This document shows, one piece after another, positions 23,104-36,330 of a stretch of 64,000 nt of DNA. Position 1 is the first letter of the stretch. Each line of letters begins with the position of its first letter. The notes below the pieces were generated by a model. That model worked only from the letters and a program-made list of their open reading frames with translations. It searched no databases and was not told the origin of the DNA. The position numbers and the translations under genes are program-made. This DNA is from Gnetum montanum (lineage: Eukaryota; Streptophyta; Gnetopsida; Gnetales; Gnetaceae): assembly GCA_015680685.1 (NCBI GenBank), contig MNCI01020249.1, positions 312,807 through 376,806 on the forward strand. Direction: 5' to 3'.

Positions 23104-23520
23104 ACCAGTCCGGAAAGACCTTAAACTAACAATCGTAGTGTAGTTGTGCTTTTACCAGTCTGAAAAGACCTTAAACTAGCAACCCTAGTGCAGTTGTAAC
23201 TTTCATGGTCCGAAAAGACCTTAAACTAGCATTTTTAGCATAGCGTTCCACTCTCATTATCGATCTAGAAAGACCTTAAACTAGAAATCCTAGCATAGCA
23301 GTGACTTTAATGGTCCAAAAAGACCTTAAACTAGCAGTTTCGACCTGTTACACGTTTGCAGTCCGCAATGATGCTAAATTAGCAGTTTCATGTTTTTGCA
23401 TCAGTAGTTTTGAATATCTTAGCAGTTTCACATTCTCACATCGACAATTTTACATTTCCTATTTTAGTAGCTTTACATGTCCATGCCATAGCAGTCTTCC
23501 ATGACTTTAAACTGGAAAAT
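23104..23520 (+). repeat. Hairpin array 2 of element A
   Basis: About seven spaced units, for example GGTC-CGAAAA-GACC-TTAAACTAGCA near 23207, with spacers containing CCTAGCATAG(C/T). It lies between the antisense promoter and pol. Confidence 0.85.
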
Positions 23521-23649
23521 TTTAATCTTTACATCATACCTCGCTAGTTACATCTCGTCATTGCTTTGCAAGTTTTTGTTATACACGATTACTACCAACA
23601 GGTGCCTCTTACCCAAGCTTTCATCTCATCTTGACAAGTTGAGCAAGAG

Positions 23650-26600
23650 ATGGAAATCCATCATGACCTCACCATGCCCTTAGCTTTAGTAGGTCCACAT
23701 GGAAAGCTTGCAAGACAATTGAACCCAGACTTGATTGACTGGGGGTCAACCACAGCTAGCACTATAGCGTCCTTAGAAACATCCCCAGACTGGCTCGATC
23801 ATCTAGTTTGAACTCTAGATTTAGAGGCCAGGGATGTAACTGAGGACCCTCTTGTTGAGATTCCTATGACCACATCCAAGGGGGAAGTAAAAATGTTAAA
23901 GGTTAGCTCCCTCCTAGATGTGCAGATGCATGAAAGCGTAGTCAAGATTCTGCAAGACAACAACAAGATCTTTGCATGGTCATACAGTGACATGCCGAGT
24001 TTAGATCCAAGGTTGATATAGCACAACATCGTCCTAGACCTACACATGAAGGCATTTAAACAAAAAGCTTGTAAGGTTAAACTTGAAATTACACTAGCTG
24101 TAAGGGACAAAATCACCAAGCGATACCAAGTTGGTTTCATCCGCGTAGTTGATTATTTAGAATGGGTGTCCAACATCTTCATGGTTCCTAAGAAAATAGG
24201 AGGAATATGAATCTATATAGACTTCTGGGATCTGAACAAAGTAATGATCAAAGATCATTTCCCACTTCCAAGCATTGATCAACTCATCGACACTACAGTC
24301 GACCATGCCCTGGTATCCTTCATGGATGGCTTCTCCAACTACAACCAAATTCACATCAACCCAGAGCATCAGCTAGCAACAACCTTCATGACCCCATGGG
24401 GGACCTTTTGTTACACCATGATGCCTTTTTAGCTCAAGAATTTTGAGGCAACCTACCAATGAGAAATGACTTACATCTTCAGCGACTACATCGTAGAAAC
24501 GCTAAACAACTATGTGGATGATATAGCAGTCAAGTCTAAGGAGGTAGCTGATCACCCACATGATCTAGGGGTAGTCCTTAAGTGTTGTCAAATGCATGAT
24601 CTGTGCCTTAATCCTAAGAAGTGCGTCTTTGGGGTAAAAATCGAACGCATGTTAGGATTCATGGTATCGAAGGCCGAAATACAGGTGGACCCTAACAAAG
24701 TTAAGGCCATCGTCAACCTGGCACCTCCTACAAACCTTAAGGAGTTATGTGGTATACAAGGTAGGGTATAGTTCATCCAAAGGTTTATAGCAAAGTTGAC
24801 TGACAAGTTACACCCCATGCAACATCTTCTAAAGAAAGAGGTTGACTTCGAGTGGACAACTCAGTGTCAACAAGCCTTCGATGACTTGAAGGAAGAGCTT
24901 GCCACCTCCGACACATCTATCGTACACTGCTATGTTAGAAATGAGACTATGGATCTAAGATACCAATGTATTATCTAAGTCACACATTAATAACGCATGA
25001 GGCAAAATATAACGAAGTTGAGAGGAATTGCCTTTCCTTAGTGTTTGCATTAAAAAAGTGAAGGCACTACCTTTTTTGCAGTACAATTAACATCATTTGA
25101 AAAAGCAACATACTTCGGGCTATCATTAACAACCTATATGAAAGTAGCTGGATAGCCTGATGGAAAGCAATAACCGTGGAGTTCGACCTAAACTATGTAA
25201 GCCAGTCGTTGACTAAGGGTCAAGGCATAGCAACACAACTTATGGCCTCACCCATCGATGACCATGCAACCATAGATCCCAAATTCCCAGATGAGCATGT
25301 TGGCACTATTAACATCACCCCATCGCACCTAGAAGCTACTTTACACTTTGATGGTGCCTCAATTGCATGAGGAGGTAGTGCAGCTACTGTCATTACATTA
25401 TCCTCTGGAGAAATGCACCTGTTTGCTTATCACTTTGCATTCCCCTGCACCAACAATGTGGCAGAGTACGAGGGGCTACTCAAAGGCCTCTCAGCTACCC
25501 AAACACTATGCATACAACACTTGACAATCCGTAGTGATTTACAACTAGTTGTAAATCAAATCATTGAGTTCTATGCCTACAATGCTATGCACCTGCAACC
25601 TTACTACGATCTAGCAAAAATCCTGCTTAAGAAATTTGTAACCACAGATGTGAAACACGTGCCAGGCAACAAGAACACCATGGCAAATGCCTTAGCCACC
25701 CTTGCACTAAACATTCCACCACACTCGGTTGTAAGTCTTTCAACTTCAATTGTCGAATGTACTAATCCCATCACTCGGGTGGGACACATTACCTCTATCA
25801 GCGCTGCAGATACCTAGGAGTGGTACGCTAACATTAAAGCCTACCTACAACATGGGAAACCCCCAAGTGGATTGACATCTACCCAGAGAGATGCAATCTG
25901 TAAGTGTGCTCAGCAATATACGCTCATGGGAAATGACACCCTGTGTAGACGTTCCTATGACGGGATATTGCTTACATGCGTGGGTGGGGAGTAGGCGCAG
26001 AAGGTAGTTAATGAAGTGCATCAGGGACTATGTGGTGGACACATAGCACCTAGGGCTATGGTTGCAAAAATCAGATGCCTAGGGTACTACTGGCCCCATA
26101 TGGAGCGTGAATGCTTGTCAAAAGTCAAGACGTGTGACACGTACCAAAGATACGCAAATCTCATACATGTTTCACCTATGGACCTGCACCCAACACAAAT
26201 TATATGGCCTTTCCAACGATGGGGACTAGACCTCATAGGACCTATAATGCCTAATTCCTCCGTAGGGCATAGCTTCATTATCACTGCCACTAAATATTTT
26301 ACTATGTGGGTGGAAGTTATCCCCCTGAGAAAGACGACATCTCAATAGATCTGCCACTTCATCTTGGACAACATCGTGACAAGGTTTGGGCTTCCGATTA
26401 CTATTGTAATCGACAATGGACCGCAATTTAGTAGTATGGAAACTCAGACCTTCTACAACAATCTAGGCATCAGGCAATCATTCTCCTCCCTGTATTACCC
26501 GTAGATGAATGGACAAGCAGAGGCTACAAATAAGTCCATCATCAACTTGCTGAAGTGGATACTTAGCAATAGCAAGATGTGGTGGCACGAGCAAATCCTC

Positions 26601-27062
26601 TACGTCCTATGGGCATACAAAACAACATGTAGAACCACGATAAGTAAGACCCCTTATAGTCTTGTTTATGGATCTAAAGCTATGTTTCCTCTTGAGTTGC
26701 AGGTACCATCACTCTGGATGATCCTCTTAGATGTCGTGAGCGAAGCCTAGAACAACAAGTTACGGATCATCGACCTCGACTCAATAGAGGAGGAGCGTGC
26801 ATAGATGCTGAGCCACATAGAGCGCTACCAGAGCAAGCAATAGCAAAAGCACCATGCAGATCCACATCAATGGCTAGTACAGAAGGGAGACCTTGTCCTC
26901 AAGGTTGCCCGTGAGCATGTGAGAAAATTCTCAACCAACTGGGAAGGCCCTTACATGGTTACTAAAGCCTTTGGGAATGGAGCCTTCAAGCTAGCGAACA
27001 TGGATGGCAACGAGTTTGCCAACCCAGTGAATCACTCGTACCTCAAGCCGTACTACATCTAA
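23650..27062 (+). pseudogene. pol of element A: RT, RNase H, second RNase H and integrase, degenerate
   Basis: The most complete pol in the window. RT covers about 24050-24830 with YVDDIAVKS. RNase H (about 24830-25210) has a small deletion compared with B and D. The second RNase H is about 25330-25600, with LHFDGAS and NNVAEYEGLLKGL. Integrase follows. The zinc-binding part with HQGLCGGH is at about 26010-26150, and one of its cysteines has become tyrosine (CDTYQ). The catalytic acids are visible in WGLDLIGP, VIDNGPQF and NGQAEATNK (about 26215-26530). A GPY-type module with NWEGPYMV is near 26940. It ends NHSYLKPYYI at the TAA at 27060-27062. Many stops make it inactive. Confidence 0.88.
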
Positions 27063-27079
27063 AGCATGAACACAATAAG

Positions 27080-27317
27080 AAGCGTCTACTATGATGTTAA
27101 ACTGGCAGTAAGAAGCAACGTCCTCTATGATGATAAATTGGTGGCGACCGTCCGCTATGACGTAAAATTGGCATAGCTAGTCTGTTATGACTATAAACTG
27201 GCATGGCACGTCCGCTATGATGTTAAACTGGCATGTACGGTCTACTGGGACCTTAAACCAGCATAGAGGTCCATTGGAACCCTAACATAACATGCGGTCT
27301 ACCAAGACCTTAAATTA
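27080..27317 (+). repeat. Hairpin array 3 of element A
   Basis: About eight units. Perfect stems include CGTC-CGCTAT-GACG, AGTC-TGTTAT-GACT, GGTC-TACTGG-GACC and GGTC-TACCAA-GACC, each followed by a variant of TTAAACTGGCA. Confidence 0.85.
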
Positions 27318-28400
27318 TGTTCGTGTTACATCCCTAGCGTGCATTTGTGCCAAGTACACATCGAACGAGCGTGCATAGTGCCGACGTGGGGGTGGGACGT
27401 TGCAGCTCCAAAATGTAGTTCACGATGCAATGAGAACATGATCTAGAACGTACGTGATGCTGCCATCCTTGGCACCATGTTGACCCTCCGAAGATGTCAA
27501 ATGACATCGGACTGGCCCTCCAAACCTACCGTCGCCATGGCCCAGCGCCCTGATGGTAGTTCCTTGGCCAATGCTTGCTGCTGAAGTTTCGGCAGTATTG
27601 TGCCCCAGCCACAATATTGTTATCCTCCAGCTCCTTGCCGATGCCTAGGCTAGCATGATGTTTAGCTATGTGGTAGTTGATCCCATAACTGAACTGAGAA
27701 TGCATGCCTTTGGAAGTGATTCTAGAGCATCTACACTCATAGCAACTCCTGACGCCTTCGACGCTAGCTCCACCACGCCAATGCTGCTAAGGCCACTATT
27801 GGACTTTCTACTTTAGACATCATGCACCAACATGGATGTCCAAGAGCTTCAACAATGTTTGTAGCAAGCAAGACTTTTGTCCTCACTTTTCATCATGGCT
27901 CTTTTGCTCTCCATCGTGCTTACAGGGTGCGGTCGAAGGTACGTCTTGCCACAATAGCAAATGCTATGGCATCGCGAAGTGAGTTCCTTGACTAGGTTGG
28001 CTACTTTAGAGTGCAAATTCCATGACGTGCGTAACACAGCTCGCCACATGGGAAGCATTTGTAGGTAGGTCAAAACCCTACACAGATGTAACATAACTCA
28101 TCCTGGGAAAGAAACACCTATCCTACAAGAGGTTGAAGGTCAGCGAAAGTAAAGATGAAAATGCAAACAACTCCCTCATGAGCACTTCGACGAGGGACTC
28201 TGCTAAGCCTCATCTTTACCCTTTTCTTGAACCTCCTTCCTCCCTACTTCATCCTTTCCCCTGCAAAAACCAATGCAATAGTCTCAAGCGCAGCCAAGTG
28301 ACATCTTGATGATCACCGAGTAGTAACATTAGTATCATGTATTCCATGGTGTTTCGTATTCTTTATCAACATCTCTTGAGCCCATCCTCCAGATGTTGGC
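27318..28400 (+). other. 3' tail of element A between array 3 and PPT
   Basis: Homologous to the tail of B (19656-20709) that holds the 205-residue frame, but here the frame is broken by several stops. No other gene is seen. Confidence 0.7.
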
Positions 28401-28413
28401 AAAGAGGGGCCAA
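28401..28413 (+). other. Polypurine tract of element A
   Basis: AAAGAGGGGCCAA directly before the TGAAACACCC of the 3' LTR, identical to that of B. Confidence 0.85.
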
Positions 28414-29928
28414 TGAAACACCCAAAAATTCAAAGGCATGCTTGCTTCACAGGTCTTTGCAATTCACATAGCATTACAGTAGTTCTTTAGGAGATGGATG
28501 CTCTGATGTTCAGATTATCTAGTTCGGCAGGTTTTCTACCCTAGGTGTCAACAGGCTAAATAGATTCTCCAGCGTGCCCACCTGAGTAGTTCATCCAGCC
28601 GACAACGCACTTAGGAGCGGTGCATGAAATTGCTAGCGGTGCTCAGAACGCACAAAATTCTTCAGCATGTTTTCTAAGTCAAGGATTTTTGCTACGCTAT
28701 GCTACACCATGTAGCGTAGCAAACTTTAGAAGACATTTACAGAAGCGTAGTGCTACGCTATGCTATGCCACGCAGTATAGCACATCGCAGCAAAAACTAA
28801 ATGTTCAGTCCCTTTGCCCGACTTCAAGGCCTTCAGTAATGTCTCCTTCTGTCAGAAAGTAGCGAACTTGGGTAAAAGCAGGCCATGTTGGCTACTATGC
28901 TATGCTAAGCTATATGGCACAGTGTAGCATAGCAATTCTACGAAAGTGACAGAAGGCATCTCAAAGGGTGGGATTAGCTAGTTCGTAAGCATTGTAGTGC
29001 AAAAGGCAAATTTTGTAGATTGACAATGTTTTTTGCGACTAAGGATAGTTGCTACGCTACGATATGCTATGTAGCGTAGCATAGTGTAGCAAATATGCAA
29101 TAAATAGTCAGCATGCTTCAAAGGTTTCCAATGCATACAGTAGGACACCATGTAAATTTTCTGCTTCGAAGCGGAGGCTACGCTACACTACGTAGTGTAG
29201 TACAGCGTGACAAGATGCTATGCTACACCAAACATGCTACGCTAGAAAGCATAGCAAAGCATCATGAGTAGTTGCGCTACATCAATGCACTCCACCTAAT
29301 CGCACTGTTGCTCTGACAATGAAATTACAGCATGGCAGGCTTGTAATTACGACATGGTAGGCCCACCCAATGATCATGTAGGCACGTGTAGCATAGATAG
29401 GTCAGCATAAGCCCAGGGAACGTGGCATCCAAACTGCATCTTTTGCGTGCCCTCGGTTCTATAGATACCCCAATGAGCAACGTCCCGGGGTCTTGGTTTT
29501 TTTTGGCAATTTTGGTCAGCTAACAATTTTGTTGGCTAACAAGCAAAAAAGTTAGCACTGTAACCTTGAGCATTGTAAGCTTTCTATTTGACATTGTAAA
29601 TAGTTAGCACTCTCAGTTGGCATTCTGTTCTACTCTTTTCTATCACCTTGGTAGCACTTCTCATTGTTAATGACTGAGTCCATGTTCAAGCACACAGCTG
29701 TCTTGCTCTACACATCTTGGTTACTCTCGGGATCTTTGCACTTCTCAGCACTATGCAAACGATTGTATCCACCTTACAGAGCGAAGTCATAGCTTCGAAG
29801 CGGTGCATTTTTCTAACTACATTTTACTTTGTCTCCTACTTATTATTGCATTTTACACTATTTTCTGTCTCTTTTACATTTAAGCATTACTTCACGCTAT
29901 CAGTCTTGTTTTCAAATTATCTGGTTGC
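28414..29928 (+). repeat. 3' LTR of element A, truncated at its 3' end by element C
   Basis: Begins TGAAACACCC and is collinear with the B LTRs up to the TTTTCAAATTA(T)..GGTTGC stretch, where the LTR of C starts. The U5 hairpin and terminus are therefore displaced beyond the end of C and not seen. The TATA box is mutated to TATAGATA (29460-29467). A partial LTR-derived stretch at 28530-28660 differs from the other copies, with additional bases. Confidence 0.85.
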
Positions 29929-31437
29929 TGAAACACCCAAAAAAATTCGAAGTCATTCTCACTTCACTAGGTGTTGCAATTCACGCAATACTATGGCGGT
30001 TCTACTTTGGGTATAAATAGGCTCTATGGATCATCCTGCCTGTCCATCCAAGTAGTGTGTCGAGCCGACAACCTACTCAAAAATAATGCATGAATTTGAC
30101 AGCGACACTCAGGATGCACCAAATAGTTCAGCAAGTTTTCTAAGTCATGAAGTTTGCTACGTTATGCTACGCCTCGCTATGTAGCGTAGCAAGCTTCAGA
30201 AAATGATAGCAGAACTTAGTGCTATGCTAGGCTATGTTATGCAGTGTAGCACAGCATAGTAAAAACTACATGATTGGTCCCCTCGCCTGATTTCAAGTCT
30301 TTCAGCAATGTCTCTTTCTGTCAGAAAGCGGCAGACCATGTCTACTGCTATGCTACGCTGAGCTACATGGCACCACGAGGTGTAGCAATTCTGCAAAGAT
30401 GAAAAAAGGCAACTCAAAGGGGCAAGATCAGCAGGTTCGTACGTTTCATAGTGTAGAAGAAAAGTTTGTAGATTGGTAAAATTTTCGCAACTAAGGCCGG
30501 TTGCTACACTATGCTACGCTACGTAGTGTAGCATAGCATAGCAAGTATGTAACACACATGTAGCAGAAGACATGGCAAGATGCTACGCTATGCTAAGCAT
30601 GCTACGCTATGAAGCAGAGAAAAGTATGCGGGTGGTTGTGCAACATCAATGCACTTCACCTAATTGGACCGTTGGCAGACATCTCCAGACACTGACGATG
30701 TAATTATAGTGTGGTAGGCTCATAGTTACGGTGTGGCAGGCTCGCATTACAATAGTCATGCGTTGCCCGGTAGCACAAGTAAGTCAACATGGGCCCAAGG
30801 CACATGGCGTCCAAACCGCCCCTCTTGTGTGCCCTTTAGCCCTATAAATACCCCAATGAGCAATGCTTGAGAGGTTGGCCCCAGATGTTTTTTTGAAAAA
30901 AAGGCATTGTAATAATGAGCAATGAGCATTATAAGCTTTTTGTTTGACATTGTAAACAGTTAGCATTTTTAGCTGGCATCTTGTTTTGTCCCCTTTCTAC
31001 CATCTTTGTATAATTTTCACAGTGTTAGCTCTTGAGTTCGCGTCCAAGCACATCATCGTTACTCTCGGGATCTCTGCACTCCTCAACGCTATGCAACTGA
31101 CTATATCCATCTTAATAGAGAAGGCTTGTAGCTTTGGAGTGGTGCATTTTTCTAACCGCATTTCACTTTGTTTCATACTTATTGCTGTGTTTTACATTAT
31201 TTTTTACCTTATTTTCATTTAAGAATTACTTCGCGCTTTTGTTCCCGTTTTCAAACTATATGTTGCAAAAGGCTATATAGATGTTGACTAAGTCCCTGTC
31301 TGATCGACCAGACTGTTCAAGGCACTCCATATCTGCTCACACCTAGCACTGCCCTCCTATGGATATGAGGTTGAAACTATCACACTCGTCAACCCCTCGG
31401 TGTTTTTTTCTAGCTGTCGATGTTTTCAATTGCTACT
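29929..31437 (+). repeat. 5' LTR of element C (about 1.5 kb)
   Basis: TGAAACACCC at the start; the end reads TTGCTACT, where the family ends CTACA, so the last A is mutated. TATA box at 30843-30850, U3 palindromes at about 30150-30620, U5 hairpin at 31294-31322. Confidence 0.88.
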
Positions 31438-31482
31438 ATTTTCTAGTGCTAGAGGGGGGGCTTTTCTGCCTTTTCTGCATGT

Positions 31483-31915
31483 CATGGATAGTTCTGTAAG
31501 CCTTCTACACCCTGATATGCATTAGCATAAATGTGACACCCTCTCGTAGTTGTTTACACTTTGTGTGGTGCAGATAGGTCACCTTGACGGTTCCTCGGGA
31601 GCCCTATAGAACATAAGGCCTCCAATCACCAATTAACTAGTCTATCTTACAGTAGTCTTGCATGCGCTCTGTATCCCATTACATGTGGTATAGGTTGGTC
31701 ACTTCGACGGTTCCTCAGGGACCCTATGAGATGCAAAACCTTTGATAGCTAGTTAACTTTCCCATCTTATGGTAGTCTTGTGTGTGCTTTGTACCCTATC
31801 GTGCACTAGCGTAAATGTGACACCCTCTTGTGGTTGTTTACGCTTTGTGTGATACAAATTAGTCACCTCGACAATTCCCCAGGAGCCCCTCAAGACATAA
31901 AGCCTTTTGATTGCT
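31483..31915 (+). repeat. Leader tandem repeat of element C (three units)
   Basis: Three copies of the leader unit described for B, each with a GGTCAC-TTGACGG-TTCCTC-type core. The middle unit lacks the GTAAATGTGACACCC part. It lies between PBS (about 31444) and gag. Confidence 0.72.
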
Positions 31916-31967
31916 GCTTGATTGCTTTCCAATTTGTTCTTCCTATTGCAAAACTACTTAGCTTACA

Positions 31968-34900
31968 ATGGCTTTTTCAACTACCACTGCTAATGCCCTT
32001 AACGTGGAGGTTCCCTTCAACGTTGAAGTTCCCATCAAGGTTCAAGGCACTACTGGCATCGAACAACCATTGAACCTGACACTGGAAACACGTCGATCCC
32101 TTAGAATCCAAAATCGGGGAGCTAAGAGATTGGCCCAGCAACATGAGTGTTACAGTTTCCTCTGTGCAAAGGTGCAGGTAAATTTTCCCTTAGACATACA
32201 TGAACTCGAAGACAAACGTAGCTTCAAGTTTGCTTACTACAACAGGAAGGAATTTATTCCTACTCCCAGCCTTACCTTACCTTTGACACAGGCATACCAA
32301 AGGCTTCTAGACCAACTAATCTAGTTGGCTAGGCTTAGGAAGCAACAAGACACAGCGTCCAACCAAGACAACACTTTCCAGGATGGATAGAAGGAACTCG
32401 ATTCCCAATTAGATGAGGGAGGTCCAACCAACCCTGTTCCAGTCCCTCCTACCTAGTCCTTCTGGGCCAAGCCATTGTATGTAACTGCTCCCTTTGTGAT
32501 TACACCTACACTTCCGCAACTTGCAATTACATCTGCTATGGGTAGCTACGCCAATCCTACTGCATTTCAACGTCCTCTTTCACCTGTTTCACCTATGTCG
32601 TTTGCAGCTATTATCCCTTTGCAAACTATTTAGTAGTCCATTCTTTTAGCACATCATACGCCAATCATAGTTACCCTACCACATGTTCATACCATGCCTA
32701 TTTCACAATCGTACGTGACTTCTGTTTTCATTCCTACATTCACATCTATTCCACCCACTGTGGCAGGCCCCGGCCTATCCACATGGTGGGCCCCATTCAC
32801 CTCTTTGCCTATTTCGCAAGCATCGTAGATGTCTCACTACATTCACTATCAAACCCACCAAGCCTCACAGATGGTACAACCCAACACGGGGCTATGGTCC
32901 ATGCTGCCAGCGACATAAGCGATCCATTCAGTAGCCCAATCGACGGTTGCTGCCCTAACAACACCACCTGCTAGGTGGTGGATGACACAAACAACATCAC
33001 TCACGGGGGTCATCCCAGCAGTACTACCGATGGATCATGCCACCACCCCTACCATGCCATAGGTGGGAGCTACCTCCACAGCTCCCCAGCCATCTACAAT
33101 GTTGTCGGGTCTAGACCAAGCATTCCAACTCATTCAAACCCTCACTGAGGAAATCAAATGTCTCAAAGCTGCTGTGTTTTAGATAGTACAAGTCATAGAC
33201 TTCTACTAGGATGACCCCATTAGCCCTGTGATCCTTGCCTTAACACTACCCCTAGGGATGTCACTCCCACACTTCACGAAGTACGATGGGGAGGGGAATC
33301 CCAACGCACATCTTGTTACCTTCAGGTCTAAATCTTTGCTACTGTAGCAATGGCCACACACGATCATTCATGTCTTTGCCATGTCCTTAGCTGGGAAAGC
33401 CCTAGATTGGTACCGCGCGCTGCCACACTCATCTATTTCAACTTTGGAAGAACTCCTGACCCAGTTCGTGACATGCTTCAAGTATAAATTGAAGCCAGAA
33501 ACCACACTGGATTAGCTAATGACTGTGAAGCAAGACCCTCTAAAGCTAATCCAAAAGTTTATCCAGCGTTGGAGTGCAACCCTTAACAAAATCCGCGAGC
33601 CCAGTCTTTAAGAGTGTAGTGAACGACTTCATCAAGTGCAAGCTGTACTACCTCGCTCCTTGCTCTCTTAGTCAGGCCTTTGCTGAGACTAACGGTATAC
33701 AAGATGTGGCTGAGGAAAGAAAAGTCCAGGCTTACATCACTTACAAAAACACCTTCATAAAGAAGGAAAAGGGTAAGGCCCAAACAACCACAGTGGCCTT
33801 TGTGGCGACTAAGGCCAAGCCCAAACTTAGCAACAATGGTAGCAAGAACAACAAGAAATTGGCGATACCTATAGCTAGCCCTGCATCCAAATAGGACCAC
33901 GTACCACAACCTACTATGCCTACGATTGAGACATTTGCACAACCCAAACCTAACTTTGAGTGCAAAGATCGCTCAAAGTACACCCCACTGCCTCTCAAGC
34001 CTTCGGAGCTTCTGAAGAAACTGCAGGCAATGGGATACATCCAACACAAGTAGATGTTAGAAGAAGTAATCGTGAGACATCAATGCTATTACAAGCTCAT
34101 TAGGAACCCCTCTTTGGCCCTGCCCAATGAGCCTCCAGTTCCTAGGGGTTTCAAGCTGGACACGTTTTGTGACTACCACCAATAGTGTGGTCACAACACA
34201 GATTACTGTTTGGCGTTGCAGGATGACATCCAAAGATTAATTGACCAGGGGAAGCTGGTGCTAGATGAAAGTAACCCAATATACCATAAAAACCAATCTA
34301 TGTATGTCTACGTAGATCCCCTCAACGCCAACAATGTTGATTATGTAATCAACACTATCGGCATTGACAGTGACCCTAGGCCACCCCAGTAGTCATTCGT
34401 GGTCCGTGTGCCTCAGCGTAGTGCACCAGCACCACCAGCGGCTTGTCCAAGCTCATAGCAGTTGTTCGTCCTAAGAGTCCCACCACTAGCATCTACCTTT
34501 GTACCACCTATAAGCAGATCCACGCAGCCCCTTTTGTTAACACCTCTAGCTCCATTTTTCATTAGGGGGTTGATGCCCTTGACGGCCCCTATCCCACGCA
34601 AAATAGCTAAATAGACTTCTCGTCCTAAAAGGCAAGAAGTTCGTTTCATGGATGAGACGTCGATGGGAGGTACTGCCTAAGATACCCCTAAGTCTACATC
34701 TTTGCCCCTTGCATCTATGCCTTCGTCACCAAAGACGAATGTTGATACGACCACACAGCTTACATCGCTCTACCAACAAGGGCCTGAACATAGATTCGAA
34801 GTGGCCCCTCCTTGGGAAATTTGTCTTCTGGGATGAGTAGAAAAGGAGGAGAGCATTAAGTAGGGGGTGGACAAGATCTCTTGTATGCCCTCACTCAGGT

Positions 34901-35792
34901 CAAACAAGACCTAAAATAAAAAAATACTACATTGAGCTTGTACGACTTGATTATGACATCTATCCCACATCGCGAGGCTCTGATTTGCATGTTGACAGCG
35001 ACTCCGGTCAACGAAGACATGCTAGCAGAGGAAGAAGCGATCTACTTGGTCATGCTCCCCTCTACACCTACAAGGCCAGAATAATCTCAACTAACCTTTT
35101 GCAATGACACTATTAGGGAAGATCTCGAAAGGGGTCAGGTGACTATGGCACCACTTTTCATCATAATTCAGGTCTGCCAACACTGGATTCGAAGGGTACA
35201 CATTGATGATGGGGCTGCCACGAATGTCATCCCCTTCCCCATTATGGACAAGTTGGGCTCGGTCAACCATATTAAGCCCACAATGATGTCATTCTTGAGG
35301 TCATTCAATGGGGCATGAGTTGTGGTGAAGGGCATAGTTCACATAAACTTCATAGTAGGGGATCAGTTCCTCACAAGCGTAACATTCATCGTGGTTGAAG
35401 AAATGCCTGGGTTTAACTTGATCTTGGGGAGATCATGGTTAGCACAACTTAGGGCTATTTCCTCATCCATACACTAGGAGATCCACCTGCCTTACACAGG
35501 TAGAGAAGTGGTGATCCACGATGACAAAGTAGCAACACAAGCAATTCACAACGTAGATGTGGAACAAGGCTCGGAAGTCATAACTTCTGACAACGAAGTA
35601 CCTATAGCAGTTTATGTTGACTATCCAGCAGAGGGGTTGGATCAACAAGCTGATCCCCAAAATGAAAATGCATGGACTGAGTTGCCCTTCCAAGTGGGGG
35701 GCGACGATGTAGACAAAGGCCCTGGCACAGCGCCTTGACCTTATGTCTCGCTCAACCTGCGTTGGGTTAGGAAGTAGCTTTGCCTAACGTAG
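31968..35792 (+). pseudogene. gag-pro of element C, degenerate
   Basis: Starts with ATG at 31968 and MAFSTTTANALNVEV; ends at the TAG at 35790-35792. The Gag core near 33240-33500 has KYDGEGNPNAH. The basic region is at about 33760-33880. A complete C-x2-H-x4-H-x4-C finger is near 34160-34210. The protease is at about 35190-35610, with IDDGAATN and LILGRSWL. Stops and one frameshift near 33590 break it. A compact second stretch at 35508-35738 (ending PFQVGGDDVDKGPG) is the acidic C-terminal tail of pro. Confidence 0.83.
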
Positions 35793-35833
35793 CAACCCAA
35801 TTACTTCCTATCCATTCATTGCTCATATGTTCC

Positions 35834-36145
35834 TATGTGATGGCCCGAAATGGCCTAAAGCTAGCAATGTGCGATGGCCCGAAATGGCCTAAAACTAGCA
35901 ACATGCCTTTATGCATCGGTCTTACATTTCGCTCAACCCATGTTGGGTCAAGAAGCAGCTGCGCCTGGTATAGTAACCCACTGCTTCCTGCCCACGTACC
36001 ATCTTTGTGCAAAACTAGCGATGCTACACTATGGTTCAAAATGGCCTAAAACTAGTATAAGTTACCAGTTAGCCATTTTTCAAGTTGTTAATGCATCATC
36101 CCCTTGGCATAGTACGTGATGGCTCGAGATGGCTTAAAACTAGCA
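35834..36145 (+). repeat. Hairpin array 1 of element C
   Basis: About four dispersed GGCC-CGAAAT-GGCC-TAAAACTAGCA units with unrelated spacers, between gag-pro and the antisense gene. Confidence 0.8.
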
Positions 36146-36330
36146 CATGAAAACATGAATATTTTATACAAAATGTAGCACATATGCAAGGTGCAAGTTA
36201 CCGCAGAATCAATTCTTGTATCACAAAATCATCTTTGCTTTATTCAAAACTATTGTCTTTTGAACAATGTTTGCAAAACTTGTTAAATAAAAATTCAAAG
36301 TTCCAAAATTCTAAAAAAAATCCCATGTGG

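Larger units (their letters stand above)
1..29928 (+). mobile_element. Element A: Tat/Ogre-like Ty3/Gypsy retrotransposon, interrupted, 5' end outside window
   Basis: The oldest visible layer. In order it holds the end of gag-pro (1-1351), hairpin array 1, an antisense gene on the minus strand (1951-5959, resuming at 22334-22759), hairpin array 2, pol (23650-27062), array 3, a tail, the polypurine tract and a 3' LTR from 28414. Element B splits it at 5960-22333. The 3' LTR is cut at 29928 by element C. Family placement rests on the second RNase H and the module order. All reading frames are broken, so it cannot be autonomous. Confidence 0.85.
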
